Origin: Mycobacterium sp. MBM
Lineage (GTDB): Bacteria; Actinomycetota; Actinomycetes; Mycobacteriales; Mycobacteriaceae
Reading direction: 5' to 3'
Length of the DNA stretch: 64,000 nt
Assembly (NCBI GenBank): GCA_021648845.1
Contig: JAKJHY010000016.1
Coordinates: 1 to 64,000, forward strand
This document shows positions 1-8,568 of this stretch, in pieces; the first letter of the stretch is position 1; each line of letters opens with the position of its first letter. The notes below the pieces were generated by a model, which was not told where the DNA came from, did no database searches, and saw only the letters and a program-made list of their open reading frames with translations. The position numbers and the translations under genes are program-made.

Positions 1-105
1 CGCGCCCAAAACCGCGACCAACGCATCACAACCGAACGCCACCACAACGCCACCGCCCGCGCCCTCGAACACGCCGACCTGCGCGCGAACCCGCCGCCGT
101 TTTGA
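1..105 (+). CDS. C-terminal end of an HNH endonuclease / 13E12-repeat (DUF222) protein, partial
   Basis: The window opens inside an open frame that ends with TGA at 103-105. The visible 34 residues are rich in Arg, His and Ala and finish in a PPPF tail. That ending resembles the C-termini of mycobacterial DUF222/HNH (REP13E12) proteins as I remember them, which are repeated in these genomes and sometimes mark prophage or integrative-element insertion sites. The catalytic HNH part would lie upstream, outside the window, so the assignment rests only on the tail and could be wrong. The gene points toward rnpB and stops about 70 bases before it. Confidence 0.4.
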   Translation, partial: RAQNRDQRITTERHHNATARALEHADLRANPPPF

Positions 106-163
106 CGGGGCGAGGTGCATGTACCTAAACCGGGCTCTTGTACCTGCTCGAGCTGCCTAGGGG

Positions 164-169
164 TACCGT
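164..169 (+). promoter_or_regulatory. Probable -10 element of rnpB (TACCGT)
   Basis: The hexamer TACCGT fits the mycobacterial TANNNT consensus. It ends 5-8 bases before the first bases of helix P1 of the RNase P RNA (174-177), where transcription should begin. A weak TTGTAC lies 20 bases upstream as a possible -35. Confidence 0.4.
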
Positions 170-173
170 GATC

Positions 174-596
<423 letters not shown>

Positions 597-2057
597 CTAC
601 TTCGTGACGGCCTTCCTCAGCGACTTCAAGGCGTCGTCGATACCGTTCTCGGACTGCAGCGCCACCTCGACCTCCCGCTGGTACAGCAGCCCGTAGGTGA
701 AGGTGTCCTCGCCGGCGGCGTGCGCGGCGTCGGCCTGCTCAAGCAGATGCGTGCGGCTCACCACACTGTCCTGGTGATCGCCGAGCAGGCTCTGGATGGT
801 CTTCGCCTTCGACTCCACCGCCGAATTCCCGGTCGCCGCCGCGGTATAGCGAAGACGCTTGGCGCGCTTACGGATCCGGTGCAATGACTCGTCGGTGCCG
901 TCCTCCTCGGCCTGCTTGGCCGCCTTGCGGACCTTCTTGTACGCCGCGGCCAGGCTCGCCGCGGCGGACTCCTCGCCGGACTTCTCCGCGGTCGGTGACG
1001 GCGCGGCCACCAACTCGTCGAGGGCGTCGAGCAACCGGAAGTACCGCTCGGAGCGCATGGCGAGCAGCGAGCGGCGCCACCCGCTGACATAGCGCTGTTT
1101 CGCACCCTCCACCAGGCGCTGGCGGACCGGGCCGCGCACCAACTCCGGTGCCAGCGCGTCGAGTGCCTCCTCGTACTTCTCGGCCAGCACCTCGGCGTCC
1201 CGTGCCACCCCGAGAATCCCGGCCAGCAGCTTCAGCTCATCCAGCACCCAGGTGTCACCGGTCAGACCGAACGACTCGTCGGCCAGCAGGCTACGGATCT
1301 TGCGGGTCGTGACCCGCATCTGGTGCACCGAGTCGTAGACATCCGCGCGCACCGCGCGGTCCCACGCCAGCAGCTCCTCGACATTCGCCGCCACCGCCCG
1401 GCGCACCGGATCCGACGGCTGCACCGCATCCGCGGCGGGCTCGGCGGTGGCGAGCACCCTGGCCAGCTTGGAGCCATGCCCGGCCGGCACCGCCCCCGCA
1501 TCGAACAACCGGTTCGACAGCCGGTCCAAGACCTCGGTGGAGCCGGCGCCTTCGGCCAGTTCCAGCTCCCACTCCCGCCACGTCTGCGGTTCACTGTCCG
1601 GGCGCAGCGCGGCCGCGGTCACCTGGTCATCGCAGAACTCGGCGACGGGCGCGTCATCGGCACCGAACAGTAGCGACACCGTGCGCTCGGTGGTGATGCG
1701 GGCCACGGCCCCCAACGGCCGGTCCCGCACGATCGCCGCCACCACATCGCGGATGTCCTCGGGCACCGCGTCGGCCAACGGTGCGCGCACCTCGGTGCGG
1801 GCATCCGGACCGGCCGGCAGCTTCACATGCCAGCCCGCGTCCGCGCCGCCGGTGCGCCGACGCAGCGTGATGCGCTTGGCGGCGAGATCGTGGTTCGGTG
1901 TGTCGTAGTACACCGCCTCCAGCGTCTGGGTGGGTGCGTGTTGCACCCGCGACACCGCGGCCAGGCCTTCGAAGGACGGCGAGACGGTCGTCTCCAGCAC
2001 GTCGAACTTTCGCTCAACCTCGGTGTGGCGCGACGCTTTTGGCTTATCAGCAGGCAT
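597..2057 (-). CDS. CYTH and CHAD domain-containing protein
   Basis: A 486-residue protein with two domains. The N-terminal half is a CYTH (triphosphate tunnel) domain opening with the EVERKFDV strand that carries the ExExK signature; such tunnels bind or hydrolyse inorganic or nucleoside polyphosphates with divalent metal. The C-terminal half is a CHAD helical domain with its conserved basic and histidine stretches (SVHQMRVTTRKIRS and SLHRIRKRAKRLRY); CHAD domains bind polyphosphate granules. A polyphosphate-linked role is therefore likely, though the substrate is unknown. The start at 2057 is preferred over an upstream ATG because the protein then begins MPADKP and is preceded by AAGGGTG six bases upstream. 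It corresponds to Rv2226 in remembered synteny. Confidence 0.85.
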   Translation of the reverse strand: MPADKPKASRHTEVERKFDVLETTVSPSFEGLAAVSRVQHAPTQTLEAVYYDTPNHDLAAKRITLRRRTGGADAGWHVKLPAGPDARTEVRAPLADAVPEDIRDVVAAIVRDRPLGAVARITTERTVSLLFGADDAPVAEFCDDQVTAAALRPDSEPQTWREWELELAEGAGSTEVLDRLSNRLFDAGAVPAGHGSKLARVLATAEPAADAVQPSDPVRRAVAANVEELLAWDRAVRADVYDSVHQMRVTTRKIRSLLADESFGLTGDTWVLDELKLLAGILGVARDAEVLAEKYEEALDALAPELVRGPVRQRLVEGAKQRYVSGWRRSLLAMRSERYFRLLDALDELVAAPSPTAEKSGEESAAASLAAAYKKVRKAAKQAEEDGTDESLHRIRKRAKRLRYTAAATGNSAVESKAKTIQSLLGDHQDSVVSRTHLLEQADAAHAAGEDTFTYGLLYQREVEVALQSENGIDDALKSLRKAVTK

Positions 2058-2186
2058 GTTCACCCTTGTTCGGTACAGCTCGTGACGGCAGTTGTGAATA
2101 GCGTGCCACACCCAGATGAACAACTTCGCGGCGTGCGCTGCGCCCCGATCGGGGGACGCGTGTTACACATCGGGCCACCCCCGTAA

Positions 2187-2192
2187 TACGGT
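2187..2192 (+). promoter_or_regulatory. Leaderless-type -10 (TACGGT) of the crotonase gene
   Basis: TACGGT matches TANNNT and ends exactly 7 bases before ATG 2200, so transcription would start at or next to the start codon. This supports 2200 over the upstream in-frame ATG at 2116. Confidence 0.45.
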
Positions 2193-2199
2193 GAGCGCC

Positions 2200-2979
2200 A
2201 TGACCGCATTCGAGACGCTGAAGTTCACCCGGGCCGGATCCGTAGTCAACATCGTCCTGGACCGGCCCGACGCCGCCAACGGGATGAACGCGGCGATGAC
2301 CCGCGATCTCGCCGACGCGGCGACGCTGTGTGACACGGCGGACACCAAAGTGGTCACCCTGACCGGTGCGGGTCGCTTCTTCTGCGCCGGCGGTGACCTC
2401 AAGGCAATGGCCGCCGCCGACGATCCGGGGGTCTTCGTCAAAGGCATCGCCGACGACCTGCACCGGGCCATGTCGACATTCGCCCGGATGGACGCCGTCC
2501 TCATCACCGCGGTCAACGGGGTGGCCGCCGGGGCGGGCTTCTCCCTCGGCGTCTCCGGTGACCTGGTGCTCGCCGCGGAGTCGGCGTCGTTCACGATGGC
2601 CTACACGAAAGCGGGCCTGAGCCCCGACGGCGGCGCCTCCTACGTGCTGCCGCGGCTGGTTGGCCTGCGCCGCACCCAAGAGTTGATGATCACCAACCGG
2701 GTGCTCAAGGCGACCCAGGCGCTGGAGTGGGGTCTGGTGACCACCGTCGTTCCCGACGCCGACCTGCCCGCCACGCTCGAAAAGCTGGCCGGCGAGGTCG
2801 CCTCCGGGGCAAAGGGTTCCAATTCGGCGGTCAAGCAGCTGCTGCTGCACACCTACGGGTCCGAGTACGAAGCGCAGCTCGAGCGGGAGGCACGGTTCAT
2901 CGCCGGTAACGCCGCCGGCGCCGACGGCAAGGAAGGCGTGGCGGCGTTCCTCGGTAAGCGCGCCCCCGAGTTCGGCTGA
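2200..2979 (+). CDS. Enoyl-CoA hydratase/isomerase (crotonase) family protein
   Basis: A 259-residue crotonase-fold protein. The oxyanion-hole segments are clear: CAGGDLKAM for the first and VAAGAGFSLGVSGD for the second. The two catalytic glutamates of classical enoyl-CoA hydratase (E144 and E164 of the rat enzyme) are not conserved; by alignment they fall on Ser and Tyr. A later GLSPDGG segment carries an Asp, as in PaaG-type isomerases. It is therefore more likely an acyl-CoA isomerase, or another crotonase activity, than a hydratase. It reads toward panB and ends 13 bases before the panB stop. I do not recall a gene here in M. tuberculosis between Rv2226 and panB, so it looks like a lineage-specific insertion. 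Confidence 0.8.
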   Translation: MTAFETLKFTRAGSVVNIVLDRPDAANGMNAAMTRDLADAATLCDTADTKVVTLTGAGRFFCAGGDLKAMAAADDPGVFVKGIADDLHRAMSTFARMDAVLITAVNGVAAGAGFSLGVSGDLVLAAESASFTMAYTKAGLSPDGGASYVLPRLVGLRRTQELMITNRVLKATQALEWGLVTTVVPDADLPATLEKLAGEVASGAKGSNSAVKQLLLHTYGSEYEAQLEREARFIAGNAAGADGKEGVAAFLGKRAPEFG

Positions 2980-2992
2980 GAACCGGGTCAGG

Positions 2993-3823
2993 TCAGTACG
3001 AGTGCTCGTCGGCGGGGAACACCCCGCCGGCGACCTCGTCGGCGTACTGGGTTGCCGCACGCCGCAACTCGTCGCCGATCTCGGCGAAACGCTTGACGAA
3101 CTTCGCGGTCTTGCCCGAGGTCAACCCCGCCATGTCCTGCCACACCAGCACCTGGGCGTCGCAGTTCGGTCCGGCCCCGATGCCGATGGTGGGGATGGTC
3201 AACTTGCCGGTGATCTGGGTGGCCAGTTCGGCCGGAACCATTTCCAGCACGACCGCCACCGCGCCGGCCTCGGCCACCGCGATCGCATCGTGGATGGTCT
3301 GATCGCCGGCGTCACCGCGACCCTGTACCCGGAAACCGCCGAGACCGTTCACGCTCTGCGGGGTGAAGCCGATATGCGCGATCACCGGGATACCGGCCTG
3401 GGTGAGGGCGGCGATCTGGTCGGCCACCCGCTCGCCGCCTTCGAGCTTGACCGCGTGCGCGCCGGTCTCCTTCATGAATCGGGTCGCCGTCTCCAGCGCC
3501 TGATCGGCGCCGCGCTCGTAGCTTCCGAACGGCAGGTCGGCGACCACCAGGGCGTGCTCGGCGCCCCGGACGACGGCGCGCACCAGCGGGATGAGCTCAT
3601 CGACTGTGACCTGGACGGTGGTGTCATAGCCGTACACGACATTGGCGGCGGAGTCGCCGACCAGCAGCACCGGGATGCCGGCGTCATCGAAGATACGGGC
3701 GGTGGAAAAGTCGTATGCGGTGAGCATCGACCATTTGTGGCCTTCGGACTTCCACTTCTGCAGGTGGTGGGTGCGTACCTTCACGGGCGCTTTGGTGGCA
3801 CCATAAACGGACTGCTCAGACAT
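2993..3823 (-). CDS. panB: 3-methyl-2-oxobutanoate hydroxymethyltransferase (ketopantoate hydroxymethyltransferase)
   Basis: PanB transfers a hydroxymethyl group from 5,10-methylene-tetrahydrofolate to alpha-ketoisovalerate, the first committed step toward pantothenate and CoA. The 276-residue product is of normal family length. Typical segments are present: MLTAYDFSTARIFDDAGI near the N-terminus, LLVGDSAANVVYG with the metal-binding Asp, LPFGSYE, and the VKLEGG segment. It forms a decameric (beta/alpha)8 barrel enzyme in the cytoplasm. ATG 3823 is preceded by GAGGGA at a proper distance. The gene is single and divergent from the wax-ester synthase gene; panC and panD are not in the window. 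Confidence 0.95.
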   Translation of the reverse strand: MSEQSVYGATKAPVKVRTHHLQKWKSEGHKWSMLTAYDFSTARIFDDAGIPVLLVGDSAANVVYGYDTTVQVTVDELIPLVRAVVRGAEHALVVADLPFGSYERGADQALETATRFMKETGAHAVKLEGGERVADQIAALTQAGIPVIAHIGFTPQSVNGLGGFRVQGRGDAGDQTIHDAIAVAEAGAVAVVLEMVPAELATQITGKLTIPTIGIGAGPNCDAQVLVWQDMAGLTSGKTAKFVKRFAEIGDELRRAATQYADEVAGGVFPADEHSY

Positions 3824-3968
3824 CTTTGTCCCTCGATGTGGTTGTCGGGTTGATCCTCGTGGCCCATCCGGGTCCCCGGGTCATCTGACGGCTACCAGTC
3901 TGCCACCCCGGCACCGCAACGTGAACGGCCGGTTAAGTGGATTTCCTCACATCGCCACCGCACGGTCC

Positions 3969-3974
3969 TACCAT
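3969..3974 (+). promoter_or_regulatory. Leaderless-type -10 (TACCAT) of the WS/DGAT gene
   Basis: TACCAT matches TANNNT and ends 7 bases before ATG 3982. No purine-rich ribosome binding site precedes that ATG, which fits a leaderless transcript. Confidence 0.45.
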
Positions 3975-3981
3975 CGGCACC

Positions 3982-5373
3982 ATGCAACGGCTCAGCGGTC
4001 TCGACGCCAGCTTCCTCTACCTGGAAACCGCCGCCCAGCCGCTGCACGTCTGCTCGATCCTGGAGTTGGACACCTCGACGGTTCCGGGCGGCTACACCTT
4101 CGACCGGCTGCGCGACGACCTGACCATGCGGATCAAGGCGATGCCGGAATTCCGGGAAAAGCTCGCCGACAGCCGGCTGAACCTCGACCACCCGGTGTGG
4201 GTGGAGGACACCGACTTCGACGTGCAGCGCCATCTGCACCGCATCGGATTGCCGTCCCCGGGTGGGCGCAGCGAACTCGCGGAGATCTGCGGGCATATCG
4301 CATCGCTGCCACTGGACCGCAGCAGGCCGCTGTGGGAGATGTGGGTGATCGAGAACGTCGCGGGAACCGACGCGCATTCCGGCGGGCGGCTGGCCCTGCT
4401 GACCAAGGTGCACCATGCGGCCGTCGACGGCGTCACCGGCGCCAACCTGATGTCCGCGCTGTGCACCACCGAACCCGACGCGCCACCCCCGGACGCCGTC
4501 GACGGTGTGGGCGGCGGCTCGGAACTGGAGATTGCGGTGGGCGGCGCCGTCAAATTCGTCACCCGGCCGCTCAAACTGGTCAACATGCTGCCCGCGACGG
4601 TGTCGACCGTCCTGGACACCGCCCGCCGTGCCACCAAGGGTCTGACGATGGCGGCGCCGTTCGCCGCACCCAAGACGGCGTTCAACGCCAACGTGACCGG
4701 CCGCCGCAATATCGCGTTCGCCGAGTTGGACCTGGCCGATATCAAGACGGTGAAGGATCATTTCGGGGTCAAGGTCAACGATGTGGTGCTGGCGCTGGTC
4801 TCCGGGGTGTTGCGGCGTTTCCTGCTCGACCGCGGCGAGCTGCCCGACACGTCGCTCGTGGCGATGATCCCGGTGTCGGTCCACGACAAGTCCGATCGGC
4901 CCGGCCGCAACCAGGTGTCGGGCATGTTCTCCGAGCTGCACACCAACATCGACGATCCCGCCGACCGGCTGAGGGCCATCGCGTCGGCCAATACCGTTGC
5001 CAAGCAGCACAGTTCGGCCATCGGAGCGACCTTGCTGCAAGATTGGACCCAATTCGCCGCGCCGGCGGTGTTCGGTGTCGCCATGCGCGTCTATGCGCGC
5101 AGCAAGCTGTCGGCGGCCGCGCCGGTGCACAACCTCGTCGTCTCCAATGTGCCGGGCCCGCAGATACCGCTGTATCTGCTGGGCTGCGAGGTCCGCGCGA
5201 TGTACCCGCTGGGGCCGATTTTCCACGGGTCCGGGCTCAACATCACCGTCATGTCGTTGACCGGCAAACTCGACGTGGGCCTGATCTCCTGCCCGGAACT
5301 GCTGCCCGACCTCTGGGAGATGGCCGATGACTTCACCGTCGCCCTGGACGAGTTGCTCGCCGCGCGCGAGTAG
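3982..5373 (+). CDS. Wax ester synthase / diacylglycerol acyltransferase (WS/DGAT) family protein
   Basis: A 463-residue member of the bacterial WS/DGAT family, which esterifies long-chain acyl-CoA onto fatty alcohols or diacylglycerol to make storage wax esters or triacylglycerol. The catalytic HHxxxDG motif is intact as HHAAVDG at residues 144-150. The N-terminal LSGLDASFLYLE and the C-terminal NLVVSNVPGPQIPLY segments are family hallmarks. Start 3982 is chosen over the ATG at 3937 because the protein then begins MQRLSGLDASF, the usual start of the family, and because of the -10 immediately upstream. Mycobacteria carry many paralogues (tgs genes), so the exact substrate cannot be assigned. 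Confidence 0.9.
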   Translation: MQRLSGLDASFLYLETAAQPLHVCSILELDTSTVPGGYTFDRLRDDLTMRIKAMPEFREKLADSRLNLDHPVWVEDTDFDVQRHLHRIGLPSPGGRSELAEICGHIASLPLDRSRPLWEMWVIENVAGTDAHSGGRLALLTKVHHAAVDGVTGANLMSALCTTEPDAPPPDAVDGVGGGSELEIAVGGAVKFVTRPLKLVNMLPATVSTVLDTARRATKGLTMAAPFAAPKTAFNANVTGRRNIAFAELDLADIKTVKDHFGVKVNDVVLALVSGVLRRFLLDRGELPDTSLVAMIPVSVHDKSDRPGRNQVSGMFSELHTNIDDPADRLRAIASANTVAKQHSSAIGATLLQDWTQFAAPAVFGVAMRVYARSKLSAAAPVHNLVVSNVPGPQIPLYLLGCEVRAMYPLGPIFHGSGLNITVMSLTGKLDVGLISCPELLPDLWEMADDFTVALDELLAARE

Positions 5374-5415
5374 CCTCACCTGCCTCGATGGCGACTCATG
5401 GCAGCATGGTCAGCC

Positions 5416-6924
5416 ATGAACCTCACGCGCGGGGTCCCCGCGGCCGCCATGGCGCTGCTTCTTGTCGCCGGTTGTAGCAATGCCGTCGACGGCCGCGCCG
5501 TGATTTCGGCACCCCGTCCCGGCACCCCGGTGCAGTGGGCGCCGTGCGAGGCGGCATCGGGGGAGTCCCGGATTCCCTCCGGCGCGGAATGCGGGCTGCT
5601 CTCGGTACCGGTCAACTACGACGACCCCGACGGGGACGTTGCGCAGATCGCGATGATCCGGATCAAGGCCACCGGCGACAAGATCGGATCGCTGTTCGTC
5701 AACCCCGGCGGACCCGGGGAATCCGGTGTGGAGGCCGCGGTCAACCTGGTCGGCACCATGCCCCAGTCGGTGCGGGAGCGCTTCGATCTGGTCGGGTTCG
5801 ACCCCCGCGGGGTCGGGGCGTCCAAGCCCGCGCTGTGGTGCAACTCCGATGAGGACAACGACAAGCTGCGTGCGGACCCGACGGTGGAATACACCGACGA
5901 GGGGGTCGAGCACATCGAGACCCAGACCAAGGAGTTCATCGACCGCTGCGTGCAGAAGATGGGCAAGGAGTTCTTGGCCAATGTCGGAACCCAGAGCGTG
6001 GCAAAAGATCTCGATGCCATGCGGGAGGCCGTCGGCGACGAGAAGCTGACCTACCTCGGCTACTCCTACGGCACCCGGATCGGCGCCACCTACGCCGAAC
6101 TGTTCGGTGACAAGGTTCGGGCGATGATCCTCGACGGTGCGGTCGATCCCAACGCCGACCCGGTCGAGGCCGATCTGCGCCAAGCCGCCGCCTTCCAGAC
6201 CGCCTTCGACGACTACGCCGCCGACTGCGCGCAGGACCCGAGCTGCCCACTGGGCACCGACCCGGCGAAGGCCACCGAGGTCTACCACGATCTGGTGTAC
6301 CCGTTGGTCGACGATCCGGCGCCGACCAACGACCCGCGTGGTCTGGGCTACAGCGACGCGATCGTCGGCACCATCCTGCCGCTGTACTCACCCAACCTGT
6401 GGCGCCACCTCACCGACGGCCTGACCGAGTTGCGGGCCGGTCGCGGTGACACCATGCTGGCCCTGGCCGACCTCTATATGGGCCGGGATGCCAACGGCCA
6501 CTACAACAATTCGACCGACGTCCGGGTTGCGGTCAACTGCGTCGACGAACCGCCCATCACCGACCGGGAAACCGTGATCGAACAGGACCGACGTTCGCGC
6601 GAGGTCGCCCCGTTCCTGAGCTACGGCGAATTCACCGGCAACGCGCCGATGGGCACCTGTGCGTTCTGGCCGGTGCCGCCGACGTCCGAACCCCACAAAC
6701 TCGACGTGCCCGGCCTCCCGCCCACCCTGGTGGTGTCCACCACGAACGACCCCGCGACGCCGTACCAGGCGGGTGTCGACCTCGCCGAACAACTCGGCGG
6801 CAGGCTGCTCACCTACGAGGGCACCCAACACACCGTGGTGTTCCAGGGCAACGCCTGCGTGGACGACATCTCGGCCAAGTACGTGATCGACGGCACCCTC
6901 CCGCCCGTGGGCGCGCGCTGCTGA
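5416..6924 (+). CDS. caeA: Secreted lipoprotein serine protease of the Hip1/CaeA type (alpha/beta hydrolase)
   Basis: A 502-residue alpha/beta hydrolase of the tripeptidyl-aminopeptidase-like family. The catalytic triad is visible: Ser217 in GYSYG, Asp445 in STTNDPATPY and His472 in GTQHTVVF; the 27-residue Asp-His spacing matches the S228/D463/H490 triad I recall for M. tuberculosis Hip1. The oxyanion segment NPGGPGESG is present. The N-terminus has a signal peptide ending in the lipobox VAGC, so the enzyme should be anchored at the outer face of the membrane. Hip1 (Rv2224c) is a cell-envelope protease that cleaves GroEL2 in M. tuberculosis. The start at 5416 gives a compact signal peptide; ATG 5398 is the alternative. 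A paralogue follows directly. Confidence 0.85.
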   Translation: MNLTRGVPAAAMALLLVAGCSNAVDGRAVISAPRPGTPVQWAPCEAASGESRIPSGAECGLLSVPVNYDDPDGDVAQIAMIRIKATGDKIGSLFVNPGGPGESGVEAAVNLVGTMPQSVRERFDLVGFDPRGVGASKPALWCNSDEDNDKLRADPTVEYTDEGVEHIETQTKEFIDRCVQKMGKEFLANVGTQSVAKDLDAMREAVGDEKLTYLGYSYGTRIGATYAELFGDKVRAMILDGAVDPNADPVEADLRQAAAFQTAFDDYAADCAQDPSCPLGTDPAKATEVYHDLVYPLVDDPAPTNDPRGLGYSDAIVGTILPLYSPNLWRHLTDGLTELRAGRGDTMLALADLYMGRDANGHYNNSTDVRVAVNCVDEPPITDRETVIEQDRRSREVAPFLSYGEFTGNAPMGTCAFWPVPPTSEPHKLDVPGLPPTLVVSTTNDPATPYQAGVDLAEQLGGRLLTYEGTQHTVVFQGNACVDDISAKYVIDGTLPPVGARC

Positions 6925-7004
6925 GACGCCCCGGGTCACAGCTGTGTCTCCGTCTGGTCTCCGCGCCGGTTCGCCGGCCGAGTCGGCGCGCTGTGCATGC
7001 GAAC

Positions 7005-8510
7005 ATGGGCGCCATGTGGCTGGCGGGCAGGTTTTTCGCGGTGCTGCTGGCCATGCTCACCACGGCCGGCATGGTGTCTGCGCCGGCGCCGGCGCAGGCC
7101 GCGCCCACGACCTGGGGCGGGTGCGCGCGGTTCCTCGGTGACGCACCGGTCATCTCGACGGCACAGTGCGGCACCGTCGAGGTGCCGGTCGACTGGGCCA
7201 ATCCGCAAGGCGCGCAAGCACAGCTGGCGGTCATCCGGATCCCCGCCACGGGACCGCGGATCGGGGTGCTGATGGTCAACCCGGGCGGCCCCGGCGCCTC
7301 GGCCGTGGACACCGTCGCCTCGATGGGTACCGCGCTGGCCGATTCCCCGTTGGGCCGGCAGTTCGACCTGGTGGGCTTCGATCCGCGCGGGGTGGGCTAC
7401 TCGACCCCTCAGCTGCGGTGCCGTACCGACGCCGAGTTCGATGCCTACCGCAGCGAACCGATGGCCGACTACAGCCCGGCCGGGGTGGCGCACATCGAAG
7501 AGGTGTACCGGTCCTTCGCGCAGTCCTGCCTGGACACCATGGGCCCGCAGTTCCTGGCCAATATCGGCACCGCGTCGGTGGCGCAGGACATGGACGCGGT
7601 CCGGGCGGCCCTCGGTGAGGAACAGCTGAACTACCTCGGCTTCTCCTACGGCACCGATCTCGGCACGGCCTACGCGCAGCGTTACCCCGAACGGGTGCGG
7701 GCGATGGTGCTCGACGGCGCGCTGGACCCCGGCACGGATCCGATCAGCAAGAGCGTCTGGCAGCTCACCGGATTTCAGCGGGCCTTCGACGACTATGCCG
7801 CGGACTGCGCAAAATCCCCGGATTGCCCGCTGGGCACCGACCCCGCCCAGTTCGTCGCGCGTTACCACCAGCTCATCGACCCCCTGGTGCAGCGGCCCGC
7901 CGCCACCAGCGATCCGCGCGGACTGGGCTACGCCGACGCCATCACCGGCACCGCCAACGCCCTCTACGGCAAGCGCTACTGGCCCTACCTGACCAGCGGG
8001 CTGCTCGGCCTGCAGCGCGGCACCGACCCCGGCGATCTGCTGCAGCTGGCCGACGACTACTGGCGCCGCGACGCCTCCGGGCACTACCGCAACCAGCAGG
8101 ACGCGTTCACCGCCATCCGCTGCGTCGACGCCCCGTACCCGAAGGACCCGGCGGTGTGGGCCGACGCGGACCGCCGAACCCGCGCGGCCGCCCCGTTCAT
8201 GGGCTACGGCTCCTTCACCGGTTACGCCCCGCGCGACACCTGCGCGCTGTGGCCGGTGCCGGCCACCCGGGCCCCCGCCGCCGCCACCTCGCCCGGGCCG
8301 GGCAAGATCATCGTGGTGTCGACGACACGCGATCCGGCCACACCGTACGAGGCCGGGGTGGAACTGGCCCGCCAGCTCGACGCGCCGCTGGTCAGCTTCG
8401 AGGGCACCCAGCACACCGTCGTGTTCAACGGGGACGAGTGCGTGGACACCACCGTGCTGGCGTTCCTGACCGGACTGGTGCAGCCGCCACCCGGGCTGCG
8501 CTGCGGATAG
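7005..8510 (+). CDS. Secreted alpha/beta hydrolase, paralogue of Hip1 (Rv2223c type)
   Basis: A 501-residue paralogue of the upstream protease with the same layout: NPGGPGAS oxyanion loop, nucleophile Ser214 in GFSYG, Asp443 in STTRDPATPY and His470 in GTQHTVVF. It has a cleavable Sec signal peptide with an AQA-A type site rather than a lipobox, so this copy is probably released or wall-associated while its neighbour is lipid-anchored. ATG 7005 was chosen; ATG 6993 and 7014 are in frame and none has a strong ribosome binding site. The 80-base gap from the first gene and the shared orientation suggest an ancestral tandem duplication. It corresponds to Rv2223c in remembered synteny. Confidence 0.85.
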   Translation: MGAMWLAGRFFAVLLAMLTTAGMVSAPAPAQAAPTTWGGCARFLGDAPVISTAQCGTVEVPVDWANPQGAQAQLAVIRIPATGPRIGVLMVNPGGPGASAVDTVASMGTALADSPLGRQFDLVGFDPRGVGYSTPQLRCRTDAEFDAYRSEPMADYSPAGVAHIEEVYRSFAQSCLDTMGPQFLANIGTASVAQDMDAVRAALGEEQLNYLGFSYGTDLGTAYAQRYPERVRAMVLDGALDPGTDPISKSVWQLTGFQRAFDDYAADCAKSPDCPLGTDPAQFVARYHQLIDPLVQRPAATSDPRGLGYADAITGTANALYGKRYWPYLTSGLLGLQRGTDPGDLLQLADDYWRRDASGHYRNQQDAFTAIRCVDAPYPKDPAVWADADRRTRAAAPFMGYGSFTGYAPRDTCALWPVPATRAPAAATSPGPGKIIVVSTTRDPATPYEAGVELARQLDAPLVSFEGTQHTVVFNGDECVDTTVLAFLTGLVQPPPGLRCG

Positions 8511-8529
8511 TGCAAACCGCGACACGTGT

Positions 8530-8545
8530 GTAACACGGATTTAAC
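8530..8545 (+). promoter_or_regulatory. Candidate GlnR box upstream of glnA2
   Basis: The sequence reads GTAAC, six bases, TTAAC, resembling the actinobacterial GlnR half-site pair (GTNAC-N6-GNAAC). It lies 24 bases before the glnA2 start, just upstream of its -10. A similar box precedes glnA1. The match is short and could be chance. Confidence 0.3.
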
Positions 8546-8555
8546 AGCCGGTACA

Positions 8556-8561
8556 TAGGCT
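8556..8561 (+). promoter_or_regulatory. Leaderless-type -10 (TAGGCT) of glnA2
   Basis: TAGGCT matches TANNNT and ends 7 bases before ATG 8569. No ribosome binding site is visible between them. Confidence 0.45.
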
Positions 8562-8568
8562 TCCGGTC

